Below are positions 1 to 10,688 of a stretch of 64,000 nt of DNA, one piece after another (position 1 is the stretch's first letter; the number at the start of each line of letters is the position of its first letter). Position numbers and translations under genes: made by a program. The notes beneath the pieces were generated by a model. It made no database searches. It was not told where the DNA came from and saw only the letters and a program-made list of their open reading frames with translations. This DNA is from Mrakia gelida. Lineage: Eukaryota > Basidiomycota > Tremellomycetes > Cystofilobasidiales > Mrakiaceae. The DNA is taken from positions 1,612,001 through 1,676,000 of the forward strand of contig BRON01000002.1 in assembly GCA_024345305.1 (NCBI GenBank), given 5' to 3'.

Positions 1-217
1 AGCCACATTCTTACACTCCAACATCGTAGCAGAGCTGATTCAACAACCGCGTCGAATGGCGACCTTCGCTCGCTCTTCCTCTCTCCTTGAACCCTTCCTC
101 GACCAGATTGCAGAAGCATTGATCGAAAAGGCTATATGTCCTTCCCTTTCGCAGAAAAAGCTACGATCTTTGCAGATTCACAACGCTCAAGAGCCTCAAC
201 GGCTCGACGCGTCGCGA

Positions 218-1078
218 TCAAACTGATGATCCGAGTTTCGCTCCTTTCGTAGCCTTTCGAGTAGAAATTTCTACCATAGCCATCTCCAGGAGATCTCCTT
301 CAGGCCCTTGAGACCTCTGCGAAGAGCCAAAGATTCCAAACGAGCAAGTTTTCTTCGTCGTTCTTCAGCCCTCTCGGGTCACGACGCCCAGCCCTACCCT
401 CCTCGCCCTCTTCTTTTTCGAGCTCACGCTGGTGGTTTCCCTTCTCCCCAACCCTCTCCCTTCCCTCCTTCTGACCTTGCTCGTCTTTTCGCCGTCTTGG
501 TTGAGTCTCGAGTGTCCAGAGAAGGAGGTGCATCGCGATCTTTCCTTCGGCGAGAGCTTCCACCAAGGAGGCCGGGTTCTCGACCAAATCTGCACAACTC
601 CCTTCGTTAATCCTTGCCCTGAGTGTTACCCACATGGGGAAAGTTCATTTCGGGAGCACATACCTCCTCGTACCCTTCCTTGTTATGCATGTTCCTTTCC
701 TGTTGAACTTGAACGTTTTGGTGCAAGAACGGAGCGAGAAATGGAGGGAGGGCGTCAGAGAGAGGGAGCTGGAGGTCGAAGGCTGAACGTCCCTGGTGGA
801 CTCAAAGTGAGCTCCTTTGTCAAGGTCTGGCAGTTCAAAGCAGACCTTGGTACTTACGTTGAGATGTCCTCGAGTTTGGAGAGTTTTCGGGCGACGAGCG
901 TGGAGGTTGACGCGTCGAAGGAGCATGGGCGAAGGAGGGAAGGGAAAAGAGGTGAGCTCGCGACGTTCACCCTCTCCTTCTCGATGATGCAACATCCAAA
1001 ATGAGCTCAGAGGGCGATTTCGGGCGGGTAGAAGGATTTGTTGTCCATGCATTCTCACCTTGGTCTTTTCTCTGACAT
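218..1078 (-). CDS. possible small intron-rich gene, product unrecognised
   Basis: Read on the minus strand, a chain of exons can be joined without a stop: MSEKRPR from 1078, two very short exons of about 8 and 11 nt, then GRSAFDLQLPLSDALPPF and ERNMHNKEGYEE (about 670-795), a third block in about 480-600, and a last block beginning QGPEGDLLEMAMVEIST, stopping at 218-220. Donors such as GTAAGT and GTATGT and acceptors CCAG and GCAG are canonical and all phases agree. The middle and last blocks look protein-like, but the micro-exons were chosen to keep frame and may be wrong. No domain was recognised. The start lies 52 bp from the FAN1 start on the other strand, so the two would share a promoter. 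An alternative is that this is mostly untranslated sequence with chance open frames. Confidence 0.3.
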
Positions 1079-1130
1079 TTTTTCTCTCCCGTGAAAGAGA
1101 GGGCAGCGCGACGCGTTTCCACCTCTTCAA

Positions 1131-4100
1131 ATGAGCTCCTCCCTCCCTTCGCTCCTTCTCACCATCGAACCGCCACCCACCTCGAAAGAGCCACTCTCTC
1201 GCCTCTTTTCCTCGATGGAAGCATCAGCCTCGACCTCCTCCTCCTCCCGTAAACGATCTCCACCACCCTCCCCCAACGCTGAAGCCTCAGGGAGTCGTCC
1301 TCCACCCTCCTCCTCCTCCTCTTCCTCGACCTCCTCCCGCGCTGCTCTCGGTCCTCCCCCTCGAGCTCCCAGAGTGCCTCAAGAAACGATCAACGTCTTC
1401 GAGGAACCTTTTGTGATTGACGAGGAGCCCGAAGACCCTCACGGCGAAGGCTTAGTTCCAGAGAGGCAGCAGGGAGAGGTGGAGGTGGACGTTGAGCTCG
1501 AGGAGGAGGAGGGCGAAGGAGCAGACAGAACGTCCATGTACGTCTCGCTCTTCGAGGGTGAGTCTTGCTCTTCTTACCATCTCTCGCAGTGGTGGATAGA
1601 GCTAATCATGTAGACCTGCTATCCTACAGACATGCTCAAGACCGTGCTCGAGCAAGAATCCTACCTCTTCACCGAAGCTGAGCTCGCGACCTTCGAGCGC
1701 TACAAAGCTCTCTCCTGTACGTCCCATCTCGCCTTCTCAGTTCCTCGTCACCTTCCGCAACATGTCTCATGATGATGGCTGATCCTCTCTCGTGTCCATC
1801 TATCTCTTTGGACTCGACAGACAACGCACGCTACCTCCTCATCCGACTCCTCCTTCGCACCCCTCGAATCCACCGCCAAACCCACCTCGCCGAATCCTAC
1901 GCTGGAGAGATCGGCAAGCAGAACATCGGCGCTACCATGGACGAGCTCTGTCTTCGCTTTGACGGATCCAAGCAACCCACCGTCGCTCCTGCCGGGAAAG
2001 GGAAGGAGAAGGAGAAGATCGTGATCGACTTGACGGAGGACGAGGAGCACGACGATCCTGAGCTCGCGAGAGCTCTGAGGGAGAGTCTCAAGTCGTTCAA
2101 CAACAGCTCGTCGTCGTCGGTCGGAGTCAACGGGAAGGGGAAGGAGAATGGAGTGGGTACTGGTGCGAAGGGGAAGGGGAAAGAGGTTGCAGGAGCAGGA
2201 GGAGGAGCGAAGAAGCTGCCCCAGGCTGTCGTCGACGCGTTGGACATGGACGAACGACCGCTGGATCTGTCCCACTTCTGTGCTGCTGCTTCGAGCGGGG
2301 AGGTCGGAGAGGAGAGGCTCTTGAGGTACCTGAAGCTGAATGAGTTGAAGGAGGTGGCGAAGGCGATGAAGGTGTGGAAGACGGGGCTGACGGTGAGTTT
2401 CGCGTCTCGTCCTCTTCATTCGATCGCCGTCGTCCCTCCCAGTCCTTTCGTCCTCGTGCATCTTGAGCTGACACCTTTCTCGCCTTCTCCTTCGTCTCTC
2501 CACGCAGTACCCTGAGCTCATATCCAAAATCCTCGCTACAGCAACCAGTCAATCCGTCATCTCGTTCCCCGTCCTCCCTTCTCCCTCCAACTCCTACAAA
2601 CCCAAACCGAAACCGACAACTAGCAATTCAGCTACCAAGCAGTCGACTCTCTCCTTCGGTCAACGTCCCAAGATGTCAGACGGTCGCACGAGGCTAGCGA
2701 CGGTGGTTCGAAACGTGATGGGCAAGACGGTGATGGTGAACGAAGACATCAGGAAGCTTTGGAAGAGGTTGAACCTCATATTCTATCGAAGGTGAGTTTG
2801 CGATACGCAGCTTCCACTCTTCTCTCGCTCGCGAACCCTACATTCCCAGCCTCGCGCTGATCCTGGCTCGTCGCGTCCTTCTCGCTTCTCTTCTCTCCAG
2901 CACCATTGCACCACCCTCCCTCCTCCTCCCTCAGATCCTCTCCAAGTCCCATCATCGAACCTACCCAACCTACACGCCAACACGAACCCTTTCTCTCTTC
3001 CCAACTCGTCTCTCCCTCCTTTCCTATGAACGAGCCCTCCTCCTCGAGCTCGAAGTCGACGACGCGCTTGGAGAGCAGGAAACCCTCAACGGAACTCGAC
3101 CGTTCTCGAAGGCGATGATGGCGAGGGATCTGGCGACTGGGAAGGTCGGAGGGGCGAGTTTTGGAGGTGGAGCCGCTTGGGGAAGTGGGTTTGGGAACAC
3201 AGGTGGGAGGAAGGAAGGAGCCGAGGTGGTGAAGGCGATCTACGAAGGAGTTTGGGAGAAGTGGAAGGAGGAGGTCAGGCTTGGGAAGGAGATGGGGATG
3301 GAGGGGAGAGGTGCTAGAGCGGTTGGGGATAGGTTCCAGCCTGGTGAGTTTGCGTTCGGAGTACGCGTCGCGAAACAAATCTCCCGTCGACTGAACTTTT
3401 CGCTCTTCCGTCGTTCCGTTCCAGGTCACATCCTGACTCGGATCATCTCGAAGGGTAGCTACGCTCTCGGAGTCCTGCACGACTTCAACAGGGAGTGCGA
3501 GGTCCTCAAGGCTCTGCTCGCTCAGAAGATCTGGAGGAGAGGGAAACGAGGGTGAGTTCAATTTTTGTCCGACGCGTCGTCGTTCTTCCTCGCTCTGAGC
3601 CTCGGCTGACCGACGGTCTTCGTCTTCTCTTTCGCAGAGCCTGGTACGAACGACTCGCTCTCATCCTTATGACGAAGTACAAGGGTCAAGACGACGAGAT
3701 TGAGAAGAAGGAGGAAGCTCTCGACATCTGCATGGACGGTCTCGAAGACGAGGACACCCATCTCAGTTCGTAGCCTTTCCCTTCGCTCTCTGAACTCCGC
3801 GCCGATGTACTGACCTTCCATCCTACTCTCCTTTCTATCAGTCTACCGACCCTCCCTCACTCGACGTCTCACTCGCCTCGAGAAACAACTCAAGCTCCTC
3901 CCCGAAGAATGCCATCGCTGCGAAGGAGAGCTCAAGACCTGCGAGACCGTCACTCTCGTGGCCAAGAGGATCAGGCGCAAGCCTTCTCCCGAGGAGGAGG
4001 ATGGAGACGAGGTCGAAGAGGGGGCATCGTCGAGAAGGAAGAGTCGAGGGAGGAGTACCGCTGAGCCTGGTGGTGGAGAGGAGGAGGGAGGAGGAGAGGT

Positions 4101-5517
4101 TGCGAAGAAGACGACGTGGGGAGCGAAGAGTTCTTGGGTTGGGAGAGACGATATCGAGGTTGGAGTAGAGCAGTGGGTCCTGGAGCAGTGGGAGGATCGG
4201 GGCTGGAAAGGGTGAGTCGTCTCGATTTGAAAGAGAGGGCGAGGACGCGACGACTCGACGCTGACTGCTTTTCCTTCTTCCCTCGCCACAGGTTCCACGC
4301 CGAAGGATCGATACTGACCACCATCTTCGGTCTACTGTGAGCCTTCGTCCTGCGTCCGAGCTGTCTCGAAGCTCAGCGACTGACTTTCGACGCGTCGATT
4401 CGACTCGACAGCTTCTGGGACGTCCTCTTCGCTCCCGTCCCTGGAGCCTTCGAAACAGCCTTCCAAAGCGCTCCTCTGGATCTCGGAGAAGACTCTTTCG
4501 CGATCGGTGAGTCTACCTCTTCGTTCTTGCTCTTCGCTCGACGTCGAAACTGAACCACATCGCCGCTCTTCCTCTTTCCCTCAGCTCGAGGCCCTCTCGT
4601 CGCCTCCCAACTTGCCAAAATCGAAGCCGGCCAAGCTCCCGACATCCTCCGAGCCGTCGACGAGAGGGAGAGAGACAACGAGACGATGTGTGTGGGAGTG
4701 AGGTGGGATTTCGGACGAGAGGATCTGTTGGAGATCGTCGAGGTGAGTCGTCGTGCTCGATCGTCGATTGCTTCCGACATCTGAGATAACACTTCGCTGA
4801 CTCTCTCTCTCCCTTTCATCTCGTTCGTTATCATCTCTGTCGATCAAGTCCATCGGAGGACACGGTCTCTCGATCATCTGCAGGATGCTCTCTGAAGAGT
4901 ACGGACAGCGAAACTCTGGCGTGCCGGATCTCGTGTACGTCGTCCCTCTCGCTCGTTCTCTCTCGTCCTTTTTGGTCGCGTCGAGCCTTTTGTTCGCGAA
5001 GCCTGACGTGTCTCGCTCTTCCTTGCTCTCATTCAACAGCGTCTGGAACTACGCGGAACGAGCCGTTCGATGGATCGAAGTCAAAGGTCCCGGAGACACG
5101 CTCTCGTCGACGCAAAAAGTCTGGATCGACGTCCTCCTCTCGGCCGACATCGACGTCGAGGTCTGCAAGGTCGCTGAGGAAGGAGCTCCCGTGCCCAAGA
5201 AGAAGCGAGCGAGATCAGGATCCGCTGCGAGTGGTGGTGGGAGAGGGAGGAGTCGGAGTGCGAGAGGTGGAGGAGGAGACCAGAGCGATTTGGAGGAGAT
5301 GCCCGAGGAGGAGGAGGAAGCAGAGGAGGACGAGGAGGAGGAAGTGAGACCCAAGCTGAAGAAGAGGAAGAGCTCTGGGAGTACGAGTACGAGTGCGAGT
5401 GGGAGCAGTGGGTCCTTGAGGGCGGTGAAGAAGAAGAGCGACGGCGGGAAGAAGAAGAAACGCGTCGTGGATTCGGACGAGGAGGAGGACTCTGATTGCT
5501 GCATCGTTTTGGACTGA
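1131..5517 (+). CDS. FAN1: Fanconi-associated nuclease 1 homologue (FAN1), structure-specific DNA repair nuclease
   Basis: FAN1 is a nuclear 5' exonuclease and flap endonuclease for interstrand crosslink repair. The strongest evidence is the C-terminal VRR_NUC (PD-(D/E)XK) domain. After the conserved GGHGLS and ML-SEEYG segment (4857-4907) come SGVPDL with the catalytic Asp, then WIEVKGPGDTLSSTQKVWID (about 5072-5130) with the Glu-x-Lys pair. Upstream are the FAN1 start region (DMLKTVLEQESYLF, 1630 on), a SAP-like helix pair (KLNELKEVAKAMKVWKTG, about 2333-2390) and the TPR-like middle. About a dozen short introns interrupt it; the first is 1558-1629. No UBZ ubiquitin-binding finger was seen, as in other fungal members. 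The tail after the nuclease domain is acidic then Lys-rich, ending SDCCIVLD, and may be a SUMO-interacting or nuclear-localisation tail (inference). The start could also be the Met at 1215. Confidence 0.92.
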
Positions 5518-5811
5518 GGGATGTCTCGCGGCTGGTTCTTCCTGTATTTGTAGATTCTATACGAACTCTCACGCATCTTCTCGTAACTTTTCGCGAAAAC
5601 TCCCTTCCCCAAAGGCCTGTTTCGACCAAGCCGAGACCACCTCTCGTGCCGGGGCCAGCCCTTCCTCCCTCCCTCCCAAGTTCCAGCCCTCAACCTTGAC
5701 CTCCTTCCCTTTTCTGTGTTGGTTTCCCTTTCTCCTCCACCTTCTCCCTTCCCTCCCTCTTCCCTTCCTTCCCTCTCCTCGTCTTTGGTTTACCCTTGTC
5801 TCGTTCCCAGG

Positions 5812-7376
5812 ATGGCGTCCGTCCTCGCACCGGTGGATTTCAAGACGAGCTCGACGTTGTCCTCCTCCTCCTCCTCCTTCCCCTCCCCTCCCCTTCCTCA
5901 TATCACCGTCTCCCCTCAGCAGCAACCATCAGCATCAGCAGCGAAATCGATCCTCAAGCGACGATTCTCGAGTACGGAGGACTCGTCGGAGGATACGAGG
6001 AAGGATCCTAGTCTCTGGTTCGAAGGCAAGAAGTTGAGGTTCGGAAGCGAGTCAGCTCCTTCCCCCTCCTCGACAGCTCCAGTAGAAGAAGAGTCTCATC
6101 ACCAGGAGGATCACATCATGGAGGACGTCGAGGTTGTAGAGAGTGTAGGGTTGGACGAGGAGACTCGGAAGCAGATGGCTTTGATGGGACGGGAAGGGAA
6201 GGGAGCTGGGAGGAAGAACGTCAAGGGAGGGAAGGAGGAGAACGACCCAGGGCCCACCTCAGATCACGCCGCACCTGAAGTCGTCGCAGAAGTAGCCGGA
6301 CTCAAGGACTCCCTATCACGACTAGAGAGGTTCACAAAGGATTCAGAAGAGGTCAGTATCTTTTCACTCTCTCTCTCTCGCTTGAAAACCAAACTCAACA
6401 AGGAGAATGAACCACGAGCTGAACTCTCCGCCGCCTCGTTCTCCCCCTTCTGTCGATCGTTTCCGTTCACTCTCCCCTCCCACTTTACTCGACGAAACAT
6501 CAACAGTGGTCAGACATCCTCCGCCCTTTACTCGGACCTCCTCCATCAACCAACCCGAATTCTCGTCGACACTCCTTCAATTCGGAAACCTCCTCACCCA
6601 ACTCCTCTTCCGCAACCAACGATCTCCTCGACTCCGAATCCCCTTCGCGTCCCACCATCCCTTCCCTCCCCGAGATCCTCAGCTCCCCTCTCCTCGGACC
6701 TCACTTCCCTCCAGTCCTCGACTCCTTCGAATCAGCAGCTCGTCGTCAATCCTCAGCACCGGATCCAATCTCCCGCTCCTCAGCAGCAGCCGTCACCCTC
6801 GCCTCCTTCGCAGCCAACCCTACCACGCATCGAGGAATCTCCCCAGCTCCCTTCTCCCCTTCGTCGTCCTCCTACCTCCTCGCCAAAGCAACTGCCAACT
6901 CAGCACCTTCCACTCCTCTACCCTTCGCCGACCCATCCCTTCACCTCGCTCCCATACGACCCCCTACCTTCTCGCTCCCAACCACGCCCGTGCCTTACAC
7001 TCGATCCAACCTCTCCGGATCCCTCCCTCCCGAAGCGCGTCGTCCCTCCCTCACCAACGCCTCCAAACAACACGCAACCTCCCTCCCCAACGTCCCGACC
7101 CGTCGCACCTCAACTCCCGATGGAGGTCCCTCCGCCTCGCACCTTCTCAACCAACTCAGGAGGCACTCGAACCCAGCGTCGACCTTCTCGAGTCAAGCTC
7201 GAAAGGGAAGCATCAGCGGACCAGGAGGAGGAGGAGGAGGAGGAGCGAAGGAGCTGCTTCGAAGGTACTCGACCATCGTGAGGGAGAAGCTCGAGACCTG
7301 GGAAGGGTTGGAATCGCTCGTGAAGGACGCGGAGGAGGTCAGGGAGGATTGGGACGCGGGCATGGCGAAGGTGTAG
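5812..7376 (+). CDS. Ser/Pro-rich protein of unknown function
   Basis: Two exons are visible: 5812-6351 and 6507-7376, joined across a 155-bp GTCAGT...CAG intron. The protein is mostly low complexity, rich in Ser, Pro, Thr and Arg. Ordered-looking parts are a short SILKRRFSS segment near the N-terminus, a helical stretch LKDSLSRLERFTKDSEE running across the intron into WSDILRPLL, and a C-terminal helix (KELLRRYSTIVREKLETWEG, about 7247-7305) followed by a terminal coiled segment ending at the TAG at 7374. The ATG at 5812 sits just after a CCCAG, so an upstream untranslated exon is possible. Three long open frames on top of this gene in other frames are Ser/Pro-rich shadows. I do not recognise the family; a regulatory or scaffold role would be a guess. 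Confidence 0.72.
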
Positions 7377-8371
7377 CTCCTTGCGTTCTCGTTCTCTCGC
7401 CTGTAATCAGTTTATCGCTTTGCCTTCGTTGGATGTAGTAATTTAGCTTCCTCACACCCGCGTCCTTCTCCCCTATATCTCCTCTTCTCGTCGTCGTTCT
7501 CGCTCCCGCTCACCTTCTTCCTCTCACAAACTCTCTCGCTCGTAGCCTAATTCCCTTCACCCCTCTCTCCGCTACGTATCACTATATTCTTCTTCTCGTT
7601 CTTCGCTTTCATTTTGGGCTCTTTGGTACTCTCTGTCTCTGCTTCCTTCTCCCTCCCCTTCGTCCTCTTCTTGCCACGGTCTTCTTGCTCTCCCCTCTCC
7701 CCTCCCCTACCCGACCTTATGCTTCCTCCCCTCTAGTCTACAACGGACCTCTATCCCCCTACCTACCTCTCCCCACACCGCTCTCATCATTTCGCCCCGC
7801 CTCGCCTCTCCTCCTGTAGCTTCTCCCTCTTTATTTTCGTCGTCGTCCTCCCTCGACGCGTGTCGTCCTCAGCTTCTCGCCTCTCTCTCTCTCTTTCGCT
7901 CTTCGTATCTTCGCTGTATCCCCCATGCCGTTCGTTTTCCCACCTCTTTTTCTGGCCCGCCCGAAATACATCCAAGCAGCGAAGGGACGAGTGCTTGAAG
8001 AGAAGAACGAGAACGACGAGACGAGACGCGTTGACCGCTCTCTCATTCACACCGTCGAAGGGAGGAGAGACGAGTCGATATAAGGTATGGAAACAAACGA
8101 GAGGCCGAAGGTCGAACCGGAGGAGCCGAAGAAGAAAGAGAGAGGCAGATGCAAAAAAGGACGAGAGCAGCGAATGAGAGAGAGAGGAGAGACGTGGGCG
8201 TGAAGTTTCTTGATGGACCGAACGAGAACGAGAGAAGAAGTATAGCAACAAAGAGGATAAAAGACGAGAGCGAGTGAGTGAGTGAGTGGAAAGGAAGCGA
8301 AGGTGTGGGAAAGAGTAAGAAACGAGGGAGGAGCAAACGCGAAGTGGGAGTCGAGTCGAGACGAGCCGTTG
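7377..8371. other. intergenic region between convergent genes, no gene seen
   Basis: About 1 kb between the stop of the Ser/Pro-rich gene and the stop of the LisH gene. It is pyrimidine-rich to about 7900 and purine-rich after about 7970, as expected for two convergent 3' UTRs. The open frames here are low complexity on both strands and have no coherent splice structure. A GACGCGT-like site lies at 7855-7861. Nothing else is supported. Confidence 0.6.
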
Positions 8372-10556
8372 TTAGGCGTCCAAGAACTCGCTCAGGATTA
8401 AGGATTTGTGTTCCGAGAGGTACTGCGAGTCGAACCAAAGGAAAGAGACAGGGAAGTCAGTTTGGGGGTTGGAGAAGGAGAGGGAGAAGAGAAGTGAATC
8501 GAGAAACGAAAACGGCGACTCACATCCCCAAGCTTCGCCCACTCCGCGCCGTCGTCCTTCCCCCAAGGAGGAACGGTGTTCATGTTCTGGTTCGCCAGCT
8601 GATCCCAGACGACGGTGGTGCTCCGAACGAGGTAGTCGATCCGAGGAGCTGAGGGGTGTCCGGTGTGGGCTGGAAAGAGGAGAGAGGGACGCGTCGACCA
8701 ACGAGAAAAAATCGAGTCAGCTTCGACGGTCTCGCTCACCCGAAAGTCGTCCACAAAACGACGTGGAGGAACAACGAAGGCATTTACTCACCCAACAACG
8801 CCTCGTTCACATTCTCAGCCAACACCACTCTCCTCTCCCTCCCGAGGAAACTCTTCGTCGGCGCGCTCTCTGGCGGAACGTACGCGAACAGACCCGAAAC
8901 CTCGACAACTGCTTTCCGATACCACTCCTTGTCCTTCTCGCTCGTGAGCTTATCGACGAGCGCGTAGAGTTCTTGAGCTTGGGTGAGGGCGGCGACGGTT
9001 TTGGTGGAGACGGTCGAGGAGAGGGATTGGGTTGAGGAGGATGGGGAGGAGGGTGCTGTTCCGTTTCCGTTCGAGTGGAGGGAGTGGAAGGAGGCTGACA
9101 TTCCTCCTCCGTTACCGTTGCCGTTGCCGTTCAGAGTAGTGGATCCGTTGCCGTTGCCGTTGTTGGTTGGGCTGTTCGAGGAGGAGGAGGACGAGGTTCG
9201 GTGAGGGTGGATGTGGTTCGAGTTGGAGTTGGTTGGTGAGGAGGAAGAGGAGGAAGGTGGGGAGAGAGGGACTGTCCGGATGGTTTCGATGAATCCTTGT
9301 ATGAGGATGTTGAGGTGGATATGGATTGGGAGGAGGGAAGAGGAGGGAAGGTGGTGAGCCGGCGAGGGAGTCGCGCTTGGGAGTTTGAGCAGCGACGTCG
9401 AGGAGGTGGAGACTTTGGGGAGGTTCGACGGAGGAGGGAGTTTGACCGTCGGGAAGATAGGAGGTTCGTTGGAGGTGTTTCCGTTCTTGAGTGGGGAGGT
9501 GGAAGGTGGTGTTGGTGCTGGTGGTTCGGTGGACGACGACGGCGAGGAGATGAAGGATGGGTAGTGGAGTTTGATGAGGGACAGAGCTCCGGGGATGTTT
9601 CCGAGGAGGATTTGAGACTTGATGTCTACCAGCGAAGCGAGAATAAGAAGGATATGCATGTTAGCGATCAGAACCAAGATCAACGACGACGAGCTCGGCG
9701 TCGCGCGAAGGGACGAGTTGAGGTCGAGTACGTACCTCGTCGATGCTCGATCTGAGCGAGCTCTTCCTCTGAGAACGTTCCCTCTACTCGAACCCTCTCC
9801 CAATCTACACCCTCCTTACCGGTGAGCAGCTCTCCGATCAATCGAGCTCCCTCGACGGTGTCATTCCCACTTGGTCTGCTTCCTCCCTCCTTCCGGTCCT
9901 CGTCCATCAGCGCATCCCCATCAGGATCCAGAGGGATTCCAACCTCCTCTTCGACCTCCACCATCATAGCATCCTCTGACTCTCCATTTGGATCGAAGGG
10001 AGCTCCGAGGGCAGGGAGAGGAGGAGGGTTGGAGGAGGAGGAGGAGGAGGAAGGTGGAAGGTTGACCTCGAGCTGTTTGGATGAGGGAGAGGTGGGGATG
10101 GGAGCGAGGTCCGTCGGAGGTGGCGAACGAGGTTGGGAGAGAGCTCGAGCTGTAGAGAGGTAGACATGATGAGATAGGTAGTCGAGAACGAGTTGACGCT
10201 GTAAGAAACGAACAAGAAGGAAGGAAGGAGAGTCAGGTGGGGAAAGGAAGGAAGGTCAAGGGGCTGAGTTGATGTGTTGGTCCAGTCGTCGGCGCTCTCC
10301 CTCGTCTATAGAAACTCCCAGCGTCTTCTCCTCCGTCGTACGAGCTCTTCTGCATCCACTCTTTGCGATCCGCGCAAGTCTGAGCCTCAAACTGCCTCGT
10401 AGCAGACTAGGAGGCCGCTGTGTCTGCTATCTGTGGACTTACGATTTCCTCGGGTGATGGGTCCTTCAAGTCCTCCCTAGGCGTTCCTCCTGCAGCTTTA
10501 TCCTTCCCTTTGGATGGTTTCTTGGAAGATGAGGGGTAGTTCTGATAGTTGTCCAT
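8372..10556 (-). CDS. LisH-CTLH-CRA domain protein (GID/CTLH ubiquitin ligase or RanBPM type)
   Basis: Members of this family build the GID/CTLH E3 ubiquitin ligase. Exon 1 starts MDNYQNYPSSSKK at 10556 and ends PSPEEI before a GTAAGT donor near 10457. A long intron of about 250 bp then joins in phase to RQLVLDYLSHHVYLSTARAL, a clear LisH motif (about 10140-10199). Next is an acidic linker, then the CTLH domain: HRRDIKSQILLGNIPGALSL, crossing an intron near 9630-9735, then HLNILIQGFIETIR at about 9290. A Ser/Asn/Gly low-complexity insert follows, then the CRA region (LFAYVPPESAPTKSFLGRER at about 8840-8910; PSAPRIDYLVRS) and the end YLSEHKSLILSEFLDA, stop 8372-8374. The domain order fits Gid8/RanBP9-like proteins. 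No SPRY domain is present, and the insert splitting CTLH from CRA makes the protein longer than Gid8, so the exact orthologue is open. Confidence 0.86.
9109..9166 (-). repeat. Asn-Gly coding microsatellite in the LisH-CTLH-CRA gene
   Basis: Two blocks of tandem CCGTTG-type hexamers (seen on the plus strand) encode GNGNG runs in the linker between CTLH and CRA. They look like a length-variable, disordered spacer. Confidence 0.75.
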
Positions 10557-10688
10557 CGAAGAAGGTGAAGACAAGTTGAGGTTCGATGTGGATGAGGCGA
10601 AGGAAGGAGCGCACGGCCAGGTCGCTCGTTTCGTCTGTCGGCGAAGTCGTCACTCTCCTTCCCTCCCAACCAAAACAACCTCAAAAAA
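10557..10688. promoter_or_regulatory. 132-bp bidirectional promoter between the LisH-CTLH-CRA gene and OTU1
   Basis: The two start codons point away from each other (10556 minus, 10689 plus) with only 132 bp between them. This must contain both 5' UTRs and core promoters unless an upstream exon exists. The OTU1 side ends in an A-rich leader (about 10680-10688) directly before the ATG. No TATA box was identified. Confidence 0.6.

Noticed and set aside
56..226. 57-codon frame MATFARSSSLLEPFL... near the left edge
   Set aside because: No domain, no splice context, and it overlaps the end of a better-supported minus-strand exon chain.
6407..7438. 343-codon open frame overlapping the Ser/Pro-rich gene
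   Set aside because: Low-complexity Ser/Pro/Arg shadow of the real frame; the chosen frame joins across a canonical intron and ends in ordered helices.
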